A DNA stretch of 64,000 nucleotides from Oxyura jamaicensis (taxonomy: Eukaryota > Chordata > Aves > Anseriformes > Anatidae), in assembly GCF_011077185.1 (NCBI RefSeq), contig NC_048894.1:61788657-61852656 (forward strand), written 5' to 3'. The notes below the pieces were generated by a model. It was not told the origin of the DNA. It made no database searches and worked only from the letters and a program-made list of their open reading frames with translations. Made by a program: the position numbers and the translations under genes. Below, piece after piece: positions 1 to 12,425 of the stretch; the stretch's first letter is position 1, and each line of letters begins with the position of its first letter.

Positions 1-1084
1 ACTGAGAAGAGGTTCTATATATTTATGTATTTACTTTTTAACTATGGAAACTATATGGATTTTGGAAAACCTTGGTAGAGCTAACATCAAACTTATGTTA
101 TACTTAAAAATAATTTCACTTTAATTTTTATGACAGTCTCATTAGAAATAAATTCTTCTGCCATGTGCTTATAGTAGCAGAGTATTTAAGTAATTAATTT
201 CTAGCAGAATGTGTTGTATGCTCTGAAGCAGTGTGAATGCTTGATTGCCTTTGGACAGAGACTGAAGAAAACTTTTTTTTAAAAAAAAATTTATTTGGGG
301 CAGGGAGAGGATAAGATGTTTCTGAGGCTTTTAAAACATGCTTTCTGCCTTGTGTCACCTGTTGTAGTTTTCTGTGGCTTTCTCTGCATTAACAACTAGT
401 ATGCTAAGCAGATTTACAGAGGGCAATAACTGAAGCTGGCAACAGAACTTGTATGCATTTCAGAGGGGATTTCTCTGAACTAGCTCTGTTCCTGTCCAAT
501 GTACTGATCCTCCAGTAAGAGTGCTTTGGGTGCATTCCTGGCATTCATCTTTTAGATTTACCTAAAAGAAGTGAGTTTGTGTACCTAAGCTTCAGACCAG
601 GCTAGACCAAAAGATAGTCCCATAATTGTTCAGTAATGTAGCTGTTATTAGCTTAAGGATGTTGTTCAATGTCACTTTTTCTTAAGCCCATTCTTTTTTC
701 TTAATGTTCAAAACTCCTTTTTCTATTGCAACGTTTTTTTTTTCTTTTAGTGTTTTGAAAGTGCCTAGGACCCTTCAAACATTGCAGCACTCTAACAGTA
801 AACTGGATTTTTAAAGGTTATACATAGTATGTTCAAGATGATGTGCCCTGAAATCTAGGGGAAATATGTGAAAAGCCATGTTAAAAAAACCTGATGCCTA
901 CCTTTAAGTGTGCAACTAGTTGAAAGATGCATTCAGAATGTAGTTACCAATATTTGTAGTCAATTCAGAAATATATGCTAGAGGTATGACATGGTCACTG
1001 CTGTGTCTGGTTTTCTTCATCAGTGATGGAACAGTGAGCATAATTCACATGTTAAATTTGTGGTTTTGCAATAAGCTAAAAGTA
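1..1084. other. AT-rich noncoding DNA, no gene recognised
   Basis: This opening stretch has stops in all frames at short spacing and only short homopolymer runs, for example the T/A runs around 273-291 and 729-740. I see no promoter, exon or recent repeat. It could be intron or intergenic sequence. Confidence 0.6.
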
Positions 1085-1620
1085 GTTTCAAGCACATTGA
1101 AAGAGCAATAATTCAGAATGATCTTGATGAATTATACAAACGATCTGAAATCGGTAAGATGAAATTCAGTGGAGACAAGTGCAAAGACTCTAGCAAATAA
1201 AAGCCAGACAAATGAATTCAAAATTGAGAAACAATTCCTTAAGTACTGCTGGCATAGGAGAAAATTTGGGGGTCATAGTGGACCAGATGCTGCATGGAAG
1301 TCAGTAACATGATCCTATTAAATCAAATTCCAACTTCGGAATGTAGTGATATAACTTTAATGAAGAGAGTTAAATATTTCTTTCTGTTCTTCCTGAGGAC
1401 GATTCAATTGAAATGATTTGGTAACACAATTTAAGAAAAGCTTAGATTAATAGAATTCAGAGAAGAACATACAATATAATTAATTGAAACAATTTGATTT
1501 TTATTTTTTCTGAGGGTAGTAAGAAAGAGAGGGTTGAGAAGGAATATGGTCGTTTTCCAGTATGTAAAATGTTCTCATAAACTATTAAAAGTTGATCATA
1601 ATCATTCTCTAAATGTGATT
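1085..1620 (+). mobile_element. Ancient, heavily eroded CR1-type LINE fragment (RT C-terminal region)
   Basis: No reading frame survives, but the order of patches fits the C-terminal part of a CR1 ORF2. A stretch at about 1130-1190 reads like L-D-E-L-Y-K-R-S followed by K-M-K-F-S-x-D-K-C-K. About 70-90 bp further on, the DNA around 1265-1290 (GGGGGTCATAGTGGACCA) matches the conserved K-D-L-G-V-I-V-D segment. Around 1390-1490 the text resembles the F-K-K-x-x-x-x-x-I-x-x-V-Q-R-R-A region (TTCAGAGAAGAACATACAA). These are the same blocks, in the same order, as in the younger copies at 37.7 and 49.3 kb, so this is a much older insertion of a related or sister lineage. The ends are guesses; the 3' end may run further. 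The alternative is chance similarity, which the repeated order of blocks makes less likely. Confidence 0.6.
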
Positions 1621-4159
1621 ATAAGTAACTGCAGGCCACATCAGGCTATGTCACGCACTGTGTTGCCTTTGGCAATGAGAAGTCTGGATGAGGGGAAGGG
1701 CAAGGGGCTTGGGGAATGGTGCCAACCCACTGTGTGGGTCAAAGCCAGGGAAGTGCTGAGGAAAGGTGATGTAGACCTCCCAGGTTGGTTATCATGTATT
1801 GTGTTTAATGGGTGTGAGAATTTATAGCATAAATCCTGATTACCTGTAGTGAATTAATTCTGTAGCTTTTAGAGGTCTCATATTTTCTGTGTATTTTGCA
1901 GGATCATTTTGAAAACCTTAAATTGTGTCAGCTGTGGGTATTTGGAAAGTTCTTTAGGTCTTGGTCTGATTGGAGCTGTATTTGAAATACAGCCTCACCC
2001 ATTTTTTGGGTATCTCACAACTACTCTTTGGTTAGAGCGTGACTCTGTTTTTCCTGTAGTTGTTTTTTGTACAGCTGGCATCTGTATCAGTTCATTGTTT
2101 TGTTTAAGCAAGGATTTTTATTTTTAAGTTGGAAATTTATTTTTATTTAAACAATCCTTTGTCTTCTCCCTCTCTCTCCCCCCTTTTTTTTTAAACTGGA
2201 GTTCAATAACTTTTTCTCTGTTTTGGATTGCTTATGGGATCTTTGCACTGTGCTTTAGTGGGATTTACTTGTTTAGATTAGTATAACTGGAACACTAGAG
2301 AAATTATTAACCTGAAAATGAGTTACTGAGTACCAAAACACATGGAATTCAGAAGATGGTAATTTTCTCAGATCAACTAAAACTTCAGAACTGAAATGAT
2401 AAGGAAATCCAGGAATATTTTGCATCCAGTAAACAGGATTTACAAATAGTTTCCTGTCAGTGTAATACTGTAGATTCACATAAAGGTAGAGCTTGAAGGC
2501 ACATTATCTGCCCATCTCATTCTTTTTTTCTGTGATATAATGGGGTAAATGTTTCTGGAGTGTCCTTGGCAGAAGTTTATTTGAACTCTGTTTTCAAAAT
2601 GGAATACTTTTCCATTTGTCCACATCTCATATATGCTGCTATACTCTCCTCCACCTCAATCTCCAGATCCTTTTCCTACACATTCATTGCCTAAACAGAT
2701 GTTTCCAATTCAGTATTTATATATATGATGTTGCTTTCCTAAGTGTAGTGATATATACTTCATGTTTCATCTTCATAGCATTTTTTTTTTTGATTTATCA
2801 ATCGATTTATAACTTTGTTCTGCAAAGAGCTTATAAATCTTCTGTTTGGTGTTACCCGCTTTGCGTAATCATGAATTTATCATTCAGATTATGAATGGGT
2901 AAATGCAAACTTTAAATACATGTTTTAAATCATTGTATGTATGCATATGCACTCAAAATGTATTTCAAGTCATTTGTTTCGTTTTTTTTTTTTTTTTTAT
3001 AAGCTTACAGAAGGAAAAAGAAAAAAGACCTATTTTCAAAATCCTGTAGCAATACTTGTGAATGATATTCACTCATTTTAGAACTGTGTTCTTAACTGGA
3101 AGACTGGGATGCAGCAATACGTGTCATATTCCTTAAGGAACCCTCTGTTGATGCACTACTAGACTTGAGGAGGGTATCAAGCCTAATTGGAAAAATATGC
3201 ATTTGAGTTCCTAGAAGAGCAACATTAATATTGTTTATATATATTAAAAACATGAATATTGATGTAAAACTCTTAGTACACAGAGTAGTACTGTAAAGAA
3301 AGAATAACTTTTTTTTTTTTCAATTGTAAAAAAATGAATTTGCAACAACAAAATCTTATCTCTTACAGTGTTAATTAGAAATTCGTTCATTGGTGTCATC
3401 AGGGGAAAGGAAAAAGCAGTATTACTTGGCTATTCTCAAACTTTATGGTGTGGACTAACAGAGAATGCCTTGTGAAATGTAGTGCCTGTTGTTTGTACTC
3501 TGAGGTTCCCAGCTCCTGGCTGTAACACTGTTACCTCAGTAGTAACTGCATTGTTATTATTATTATATATTATTATATTATTGTTTATTATTATTATTAT
3601 TTTCCCAGGAAAGTTAGAATCAGTAAGTTTAAAAAATATTGAAAAGTAATTTAGCATCCTGAAGAGGGCAGGGAAGATGGCCCAGAGGACTAGTCCATTC
3701 CTTTGAACTAGCAGCAAATATACACTAAATCAACAGAGGCTGATCACAGTTGGAAAACTTTTCCTGGACCTTAATTATTGTGAGCCTGAGATCATAGTGC
3801 ATTGACAGCTTTGTATAGCACTCAGTGTTGGGTGCAGAGTAGTGTATAAAAATGCCAAGTTATTAATTCTCATGGATATGATACAAATCCAGTGTTGTTT
3901 ATCTCTACAGAAGTCACAGTCCATTATGAAATAAGATTCTTACTTAAAATGTTTTCCATATGTTTTTTTGTAACCCTTAGAAATTATACTTTTTACGTGA
4001 TTTGTCCTAAATTAGTTTAAATGTATACTAAATTTTTTTAACAATGCTCATTAAATCTTTGTAAAAAAAAGTGAAAGTAAAGTTTTATTCAGAGAGTTTG
4101 TTCTGTGCTGCAAATACTGCAAGGGTTTTTTACACCTGAAGATTGCTCGGTGATGATTG
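1621..4159. other. AT-rich noncoding DNA, nothing recognised except simple repeats
   Basis: The open frames here (for example 1909-2127 and 2616-2894) are short and low-complexity. They have no recognisable domain and no splice-flanked structure. Poly-T tracts occur at about 2980-2998 and 3309-3320, and a TTA-rich repeat lies at 3550-3603. I see no gene. Confidence 0.55.
3550..3603. repeat. Imperfect (TTA)n microsatellite
   Basis: About 54 bp of TTA units interrupted by TATA and TTG steps. The open frame on the minus strand over 3436-3717 translates it as runs of Asn and Ile, so that frame is a by-product of the repeat. Confidence 0.9.
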
Positions 4160-4164
4160 ATGGA

Positions 4165-4222
4165 ACTAGTAGTCCACTGAGGTCAGTGGAAACTTTGTCA
4201 TTGAACAGATTAGATCCAGCAC
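4165..4222. repeat. Weak copy of a small palindromic interspersed repeat
   Basis: The segment contains CCACTGAGGTCAGTGG followed by AACTTTGTCATTGAA and AGATCCAGC. This order resembles the better copies at 8,659 and 12,363: a CCATTGAAGTCAATGG-like arm, an ACTTTTGCCATTGA-like core, then a flank ending in ATCC. The match is short and the base changes are many, so the assignment is tentative. Confidence 0.35.
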
Positions 4223-6254
4223 TTTACTCATAATTTTGATAGTACTCTGCCTGTTCCACTGTTTCATGAGACAGAGTAACCAAAGTGCTTTGGGAGTGAC
4301 CTAGAAGACATTTTTATCTATCTGAGATCTCGGGAGTCTAATCTTTAATAGAAGTGACTATTTCTCATTGAAATTCATTTTGAGGACTTCTTTCCCTTAA
4401 GTGTAGCCAAAGATTTTGCAGACACACTTATAAATCAATACAAGCCTATCCATTCCTATTATTTGTTTGATCAGCCCTTAATCATGAGATTGACATTAAC
4501 TCACTAATTAACTCACTTTAACTGTTGCAATGAAAACTCTAACTCATCTTTTCTACCTTCCTTAAAATCATATAGGTTGCTCAGTTAAATAACTTTGAAG
4601 GCTGATTACCCCAGGAAGTGGGTGACTTATTAGGAGTGAATAATAAAAATAAAAAATTACATATTATATTATCTTAAAAAAATGATTTTTTTTCATTTAA
4701 ACAGTGAGAGTACATTTCTTATGTTTCCTGGGTATATTAACTTTTTTTTTTTTTTTTTTTGATTTAAATAAATATCTGAACTATAGTGGTAAATCACTAG
4801 AATATCACATTCATTAGTCTTCATTCTCTCAAGTTCTCAAACCTCTCATAGGCATGCTTATCTGATCCAAAAATAAATGTATGTCTGTATTTTAATTATA
4901 GCAATAACAATTAATGTATGCCTGCATTTTAACAATTAGATACTTCTGCTCTTTTGCCCATAGAATCTGGGGTTCCCATACCCAGGAAAAGTTTTCTCTG
5001 TGGGAGGAAGCTGTGTATTGGAAGAGTTCTACAAGTGTTTGCTTCTCTCCTTGCCAAAGATCATCTACTTGTGTTGAAACTAAACCAGAACAGTCATCAC
5101 CATATTAGTTTTTCAAACTTTCCTTCCCTTACTTTCATTACCTTAATAAAAAGCTAACATAAACATTTGGTAAAAAGTGTACTTTTTATATACTCTCTAT
5201 TGTTTTTCCTTCTAGTAAGGTTCCTTTTTACCAGTATAGCTCTGTTTTGCTCGGGCTTCTCCATTTTTCCTATTATTTCCATTTATTCTCTGTGTTACAC
5301 TTGTTTCCTTCTCTTTACTTTGCCCATTGATATGCACAGTTCTTTCACTGTGATAGTTAAGGCAAGTAACTTTACTCACTCAGGTGGCTTGTAATAAATG
5401 TCTCTGACAGTGAGAGGTAGCAATAAAATGATAGGAAGACCATTTTCCTAGTCAGCTGTCAATCTGGATGTCCCAAAGCAGTTACTGTAGAGAAAACCCT
5501 GAGGTACTAAAGTGGATCTATCAAGCAATGAGATTCTGGGAAGGTTTGACAAAGGTGTAACCGAGACTAAATTAATAAACAGCATGGTCATTGTGTGCTT
5601 CTGTATTCAATTTGTGCAGCTCTGGGTGGGTGAACTGTTGAGCCCATAACTTTCTGCTTGCCATCTAATTGCAGATAATAATCACATAAGAATGATAAAA
5701 AGAACAAAGAAGTTGCCATAAGTCTTACAGAACCTAGCATTGCTGTGCACTTCTGCGTTTTCTCATGCCAGCTAATAATGAGACATGATATGGCGTAACA
5801 TGCAACCTAATAGAGTAATTTAAGCGTAACTTAAGTGTGACTTCTAGTTCTTTTAAAATATTCTAACATAAATTTATCAGCTGTTCATGATGAACAATTC
5901 TATCTTAATTTAAAAGCCTAGAAAAAAGCAAGTAGTAATGTATCAGACATTTTAAACAATTTTTGGGGGGATCTATTTTTGAAACTTAAATATGTCTCTT
6001 GCCCCATAAAGCTGATTTAGTGAAAAGGAAAGGGAGTAGCAAATCATTAGGGAGAATTTTGGGAGTGCTTACACCAACAACATTTTCTGGTTGCTCAAGA
6101 AAAGCTGAAGAGCAGCTTGGTGGAGCCAGAAACACTGATTGTTTGGCTCTCTGATGTGAATCATTACTCCCTGTAACTTATTTCCATTGTATCTTTACTC
6201 TTTAAAACTTTTATTTCCATTGTTTTAGTAGCTTTGGTATTTTAATTCTTTGAA
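4223..6254. other. AT-rich noncoding DNA, no gene recognised
   Basis: Several overlapping short open frames (4914-5394) are hydrophobic or low-complexity and show no domain or convincing splice signals. A T-run lies at 4741-4760. I see nothing else. Confidence 0.55.
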
Positions 6255-6365
6255 ATGGAAAATTGAACTATACAGACGTGATGTACCCAAGGTCCCACCA
6301 TGAGCCAATAACACCTGTATGAATAGAATTCAAGTATAATGCCTTACAGTCCTGTGCTGTAGTTC
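6255..6365 (+). mobile_element. MIR/LINE2-tail-like ancient repeat
   Basis: The segment runs GATGTACCCAAGGTCCCACC, then GAATAGAATTCAAGTATAA, then CTTACAGTCCTGTGCTGTAG. This follows the order of the widespread vertebrate MIR/L2 tail: a gCCCAAGGTCaCAC core, then a GAATxGAACCcAgG-like block, then a cAGTcCaGTGCtcTA end. The family order is from knowledge; the match is by eye. The copy is old and carries no function I can see. Confidence 0.45.
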
Positions 6366-7254
6366 CCACCTACCGTGGGTTTCAGGTGTTTTATTTTTAA
6401 GACAGGTTACAGATTACTAGATACTGATGAACAAGATTGCTTTACAGCTTATTCTTATATCATTTTGTATGATTCAGGTGAACAAATTTTGAAAATAGAA
6501 AACTGAACATCAGACAAGGGAAGAGAATGAAGAAGAATGTCAGAAGTGGTCTTTAATGTTCATGAATTTAGTCAAATTTAATCATGCTGCTGGACTTGGA
6601 TTGTAGCTTTCTTAAAGTTGTTAATTTTCAAGAATTGCAAAAGAAATGGTAAATCACTGGAATAATTTTTTTTGAGTCTTAGAATGTGAAAAGAAGCGAA
6701 ATAAGATGGAAGGGTATCAAGACGTTTTTGTATGCAGGGTTATGAAAAGTTTATTATGTAGTTGAGAAAATTTCCCCTCCTCAATTGATATTACAGCTGG
6801 CAAAAACCACAGAGTGCAGTGCAAAGGTTAAGAAGGCTAAAGCAATAACATGTTTTAAAAAATGAATAATTTAAAGAGGAAAATGTCATGCATAATGAAT
6901 AAAAAGAAATCCCGCTTGAGATTTGATATTCATTCATTTGTTATACTATGAAATTTAGTTGGCAATGTTGCAATTCCAGCTTGCCTCATCTAAGTACAGT
7001 TTGGATCAACGCATTACTGCTTTGATGCGTATAGTCCTATTGCTGACTCTTTGCCTTGAAATCCATTAAATTTTAATACATCCTACTTAACTCTAAGTGG
7101 TCACAAAAGATTCATAATTTTGAGGTAAGCTTTTGGTGAAAATAATTGTGAGCTGAAAGAATTTTCCCTAGTGATCATATTTGTCATTGTGCTTTATATT
7201 CTGTATTTTGTTCTTGAGAAACCATAAGCAGAAATAAACTTCTAAAATCTGCAC

Positions 7255-7332
7255 TAAGTAGTTAATTGCTCAAAGCTACAGAAAAGTGGTGTGTGGCTAA
7301 AGTAGGAAGAGTACAGCTTCTGGACTTCCATT
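7255..7332 (+). mobile_element. Second MIR/LINE2-tail-like ancient repeat
   Basis: The segment TTGCTCAAAGCTACAGAAAA, then GTGTGTGGCTAAAGTAGGAA, then CAGCTTCTGGACTTCCA reproduces the MIR/L2 order. That order is a TTGCcCAAGGtcACacAG core, an AGTGgGTGGCagAgcxGGaA block and a TCTcCtGACTcCCA end. It lies about 0.9 kb from the similar piece at 6,255 and has the same orientation. The copy is diverged and its limits are approximate. Confidence 0.45.
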
Positions 7333-8658
7333 TCAGATGATTCAAAAGTAGAAAGTAAAACAAACAAGAAGACCTAAACAGTTATTTGAAAAGGCTGTAA
7401 TGTGTTGTAATCTTGTAATCTATTATTAAATAAAGCCAAACTTTAAAAATATAGCATAATCCTTCTATTTGATGTGTACTACTAATGAGGAAATCTGTCT
7501 TGTATGTCCAGTCATACTGCGGGTTTCTGCCTAACAGGTTTCCACTGGTTCCTTTAGGTTTTTGTTTCCTGTGATGTTTTGAGAATCTGTATGACAGAAT
7601 GCCTTATTATTTGCACAGGAGCTGTGAGTATTTGGAGAGCATGGTTATCTCTGCTGTTTAAATGATATTACTTCTCCTTTTCAGTTCCTATCTAGACCAC
7701 CATAAAATTATAATAATTGCCAGTTTTTGGCAGGTACAGATGTGACAAAGCAGATTCTTCCACAAAAAAGTACTGGGGAGGAGATATAACGGGGGGGGTG
7801 AGGCAGAGCAAATATCTCTCAGGTCACCCCTCCTCTCTTAAAATGCTGAAAAAAGGTTCTTTGGGAACCTGTACTGGTATTTAGCTTGTTTGTTGTGTGT
7901 GTGCAACAGTTCTCTTAAGTTGTCTAAATATTTCATTTTGCATCGTTTATAACTCAAGCCACAATATGTCAAGGTTAATTGCTTATTCAGTTTCTTCTGA
8001 TTGGAAGTGACATCCTTTAGTTAGCAGATGCCATTTACATGTCAGGTGATGCTGTAGCTGTTATCTGAGGCACCACAGCTCATTCATTTTGCATTTGCTA
8101 CTTGTTTTCAGACACATTTAGGTTGAGTAAACCTGGTTCTTCTCCTATGCTGTCATGAATTAGATAAATATTAACTGAAACTGGTAGTATTACATAAGTC
8201 TAAGCTGTTCAGAGCAAGTGTGCCCAGAATGAGATAGTTTGTTATTTGCATGTTTTTGTGTGTGTGTTATCACTGAACGTGGCCTACAGCTTTTGAAAGG
8301 AAACTCTTACTCCATATTTTGCTTGGTCCTGAATTTAACAAATCACTTGAGCTATGATGGTATTAATGTTTTTCCTCAATTTTCAGGTGTTTTTAAAATG
8401 AAGTTTTAAATTCATTTGTTTGTGCGTATGATTGATTTCATCGATTTTTATCATGCAGGGAGTGTAATATGTACAAGGCTGTGGAATTCTGTGGTGAATT
8501 AGCACTGCAAAATTATGTATACATCACTAACAACTTTTATAATGTATTTGTAATTCTACAATACTGTGAGGGAGTCTAACAAATCTAAACCTAGTGAAAA
8601 TTACATATTTTCTACATGCAGAACTGATTTTTCAATTACTTCAGACTTCTTTAGGTCC
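7333..8658. other. AT-rich noncoding DNA, no gene recognised
   Basis: The only visible structure is a short G run at 7791-7799 and a GT-rich run near 7890-7905. I see no exon, promoter or repeat family. Confidence 0.55.
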
Positions 8659-8725
8659 TAATCCAAATCCTGATGAAATCTATGGGAGTTTTTCCATAGA
8701 CTTCAGTAAATTTTGGCTCAGACCC
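8659..8725. repeat. Palindromic interspersed repeat remnant, copy 1
   Basis: The centre GAAATCTATGGGAG, TTTTT, CCATAGACTTC is an imperfect palindrome. The arms extend outward as CCAAATCCTGATG on the left and AGTAAATTTTGGCTCAG on the right. The same layout occurs at 12,363-12,425: a CATTGAAATC-like arm, GGGAGTTTTTCCAT at the centre, then a GACTT-like arm. This suggests a family of small terminal-inverted or palindromic elements, MITE-like or a self-folding SINE piece. I cannot name the family with certainty. Confidence 0.55.
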
Positions 8726-11700
8726 CCAGTTTTCATTTTTTTCAAATAGATTTGCCAAAAATCTGCAGAGAGCCAGGCACTTGGAGAGTTTTCACTTGCA
8801 AAGTACAGCTGGTTTTGAGTTGCACACAGAAAAGTTCCCAATGCCTTTTTGAAACATAAAAAACAGTTTTAAGGTCTTATAACTTTAGTAGGTAGAAGAT
8901 TGGCCTTAACATTTAAAGCATAAATTGCCTTGAGTCTTAGTGAAAGGTTGACAATTTCCATACTGGAAGGATTATTTTCAAAATGTATAAATACAGGATA
9001 ACAAAGCTTAAGATGATGATCTTATTATAAGTTCAGCTACAGCTTTCTTGTGTTGTGAGTTTCAGAGCCAGGACTGTCTGTCCTAATAAATGCTATTTTT
9101 CTGCTACAACAGAAAACTACATTGCAATTAAAGAATAATTCCCTGGGGTTAACTACGCCAATTTGAGAGAGAACTCTTGAACTTCAGGGAACATAGAATG
9201 CAGCCAGATCCACCTGGTGGTGCAGAGTGGTTTTCACTGCCTCTGGGTGGTTGGATCTGTGCACTTGGCAGTAGATGTGGTTGGACAGGCTGGGTTTTAG
9301 AGAGCATGGGGCACACAGCCTGTGCCTCTGCAAGCATAGCTCATACCCTTTCATATCAACCTAAAATGAAAACAGTGGCATGTTACGTTAGTGTCTTGTG
9401 TTGTGGATGACACTCAGTAAAGTATAGAATCTCTCTCAATTTCCCTTGTAATTTTTGAGTGATCACCTCCAGCACAGATAGGGTGCAGACCTGGCTGCTG
9501 TAAAGCTCTTCAGACATTGTGAATTGCACCCCAAGGCCTTGATGGCTTTTTCTCAAGGAGAAGAGGTGACCTCTTCCTGAATCCAGATGCACAGCAGTGT
9601 TACAAAGTTGTGCATCATTAGTATTGAACTTGGACTTCTTTTTCTTAATTTTTAAAGAAGTGTCTTTGAAGACCGGTTAAGTTTATGACTGTATCACTTT
9701 GCTTTGTGAGCAGTCAACTGGTAGTCTGCGCATGAGACTGGTATGGATGGTTCAGCCAGTGTTCATGGGGTAAGCCAAGGTTCATAAATTCATGTTTCCC
9801 TTGCCCCTGTGCTTATTCAGATTCACCCAGCTCTAACATTTTCATCTGGTATTTCATCTGGAAAATGTAATAAAATCAAACATAAGGTGCTTCATAATAC
9901 TGGCAAATGTGAAAATTCTTAAAAATAGTTCTCTTTCTCAAGTTGTATCACTGGCTGAACCACAAACAGCAGTGGTAAGGGGGTAAGCAAAAATGAAAAA
10001 CTGCTTAAACTTAAATTGCAAAGATTGTTTTGATTCAGTTATACTTTGAAACAAAGATTTAGCTCACCCTCAGCTATTTAGAATGATGATAAAAACTTAT
10101 AAAAGTAATAGTTAAGTAAATAATGCACAGTTAGTTTCTTGTAGGGCTATATAAGCCCTAAAAAAATGGTCTAAAAATAAATTTAAAACAATAAAAAAAA
10201 TACAGGCTTGATGAGTTTCATGTGATTAACATAGTAAGATGGATCTCTGTTGCGTGTCTACCATGGTTTGTGAGTACAAATACCACAGCAGAGTGCATTG
10301 CCAGTGTCTCTGTCTTTTGATGAAAAATGTACTTTATTGATTTTGACCTTCACCAAAGTCTGACTATTTTTCCACTTGAAGAAAACTAGTTAACTGTAAA
10401 TTAGAGATATCACTGAAAGTGGTATTACCTCAAAGGTGGGATATGATTAGGGGGATGTTCCACTGTATTAATTGAGTTTCCATTTTAATGACATACTGTC
10501 TTCTATGTAACAATAAGCAGCTGTGTCACACTGTGCATTTCAAAGAACATTTACTTACTTAAATTTACCATTAAGGATCAAAGAGAGGATCTTATGTATA
10601 TGGATGATGAAGGATGCCTCAATTCAAATGGATGGCTGAACAGAAATAGTGGAACTAGAGGGTAATAAATATTGTGAACAACCTTTCTTTAATGCAAGTT
10701 ATGTGGTGCTGAACTATATTAAATTTTATAGCTGTACTGAGAAATATTTCATTATTATCTTAAAACTGCATCAGAGTACTGATAAGCATGTGTCTCTTCT
10801 AGCGCTTTAAAAATAAACTTTTCAGTCAAAAAGGATGTTTTTCCTAGTGAAAAAAATATGCTGGTGACAGTCTTAAAAGCAGGTTAGAAATAAATGGATT
10901 CTTGAATTACATATAGGAACTTGTGGAGAACGTTTCAGAGTGAAGTCTGGCTAAATGATTGGGGTGTTCCTTCTGATCTTAAAATCTATTTAAATACATA
11001 TGAATTAGTCTCTTTGGTTTTTATCTTCTCTAAACTGCAGAGGATTTTTCATAACCAAAGTAGCTATTAGGGGTATTAGGTGGCTGTTCAAGGATACTTA
11101 AATGGAGTTACGAGGCTCTCATATGAATCAAGTGATTGATAAAGCAGGCCATAATGTGAAAGTAGTTGAGCAAGAAATTAAAGTTAATGGAGTAAATTGT
11201 TAGATATGCTGGGTCTGATTACTTTCTAATGTAAACATCTGAGAAAAAGGAAATTATATGGAGTAATATAAGGTGAAGTCAAACCACAATCTTATGATAA
11301 AGTAATTAGATGTTCAAACCTAGCAAAGGCCATGTTATGTGTTATAGATAGAAGGATCATAGGAACATAGGAAAGTCCAGTGGACTTTGTTCTAAAAGTC
11401 CTTCTTAAAGCAAAGCGGATTCTTATGGTGCCTGTGACAATAAAAAACTGACATTTTCCTACAAAGGTACTATATGGACCAAATTAAATACTTTGCAATA
11501 CAATCCAAGTCTGAGGAGTGCAAATTAATGAGTTCGGATTGATTATTTCATATAATTAGTTATTGAGGGAAAAGTGCTTGTTCTACAATCTTCTTAAAAC
11601 AAATTTCCCTAATATTTTAGAATAAAAAATACATGTATCTTTCTGCCAAAAAGAACCTTAGTTTTAGGTCGTCTTTGCAGCACATTAAAAGCAGAGTTGT

Positions 11701-12362
11701 ATTCTAGTGTAGTGTAAAATTGATTCTCATGTGGCTAAGTGATTCTCTCTGGCTACTGAATTGCATATACATGAGATCATTTTGTTTAGTGTAGTTACAG
11801 TGTGTATTACAAGTGCTGTGTAGAAATGTAAGAGGTGTTTAGTTATACTGATCGTGGTTAGGCTATTCTTAATGCAAGTTCGTGCTATGTAGAAGATATT
11901 CCTTCAGGTATGTGCTTTGTGGTTCATTGTAAAGTAGGAAGCTTTCTGCAACATTACTATGCCAGAACAATAACACACTACAGTTCTTGGATCAAACTTT
12001 TCATTTCTTAATGCCGGCTGGCCACTTCAACAGGTATGAACATCAGTGATTGGTTATGAATGGTAAGGGAGCAGTAATTATTCATTTGCAGATTAGCAAT
12101 AAGGTTATATACAGTAGAGCTTTGGTCCATCTGACTCTTTGCTAAGATGAAAGGCAGATCTTGGTTGTGTGTGCTGTTTGCTTGTGTTGTAATATTTTTG
12201 GCAAGTCAATGGTTTACCTTGGTAGAATGAAAAAGGAATAGTTAGAAAAGTATATACAATCAAGACTCTACATGATAGGTTGTATTAAGAAATTCTCATC
12301 TGGTTCAGCAGTCTTATCCTTCTGAACAGTGAACTAATTGCTTTGATCAACAAGATAAGGGT
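8726..12362. other. Noncoding DNA with a local GC-richer patch at 9.18-9.58 kb
   Basis: Most of the stretch is AT-rich and featureless. At about 9180-9580 the base composition is more balanced and open frames occur on both strands (9177-9410 plus, 9383-9592 minus). I see no matching splice sites or known motif there. The patch could be a conserved noncoding element or an old repeat. Confidence 0.5.
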
Positions 12363-12425
12363 GAAATCTTGGCCCCATTGAAATCACCGGGAGTTTTTCC
12401 ATTGACTTAATTTAGCCAGGATTTC
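12363..12425. repeat. Palindromic interspersed repeat remnant, copy 2
   Basis: A 63-bp imperfect inverted repeat. The left arm is GAAATCTTGGCCCCATTGAA. The centre is ACCGGGAGTTTTTCCA. The right arm ends in TAGCCAGGATTTC, whose reverse complement, GAAATCCTGGCTA, matches the start of the left arm with a few changes. The core GGGAGTTTTTCCAT is identical to the core of the copy at 8,659. Two copies with the same core and the same fold argue for an interspersed family and not chance. Confidence 0.6.

Noticed and set aside
9149..9592. Open frames on both strands in a GC-richer patch
   Set aside because: There are no splice signals at sensible places, no known motif, and the two strands are about equally open, which points to composition and not to coding.
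10143..10159. Small palindrome AGGGCTATATAAGCCCT with a TATATAA centre as a promoter
   Set aside because: A 6-bp stem is expected often by chance, and there is no transcript or downstream gene to support a TATA box.
11966..12033. Possible 68-bp exon between TATGCCAG and CAACAG-GTATGA
   Set aside because: One frame is open, but the acceptor has a poor pyrimidine tract, the segment is short, and the composition is no different from its surroundings. The evidence is too weak to report as a gene.
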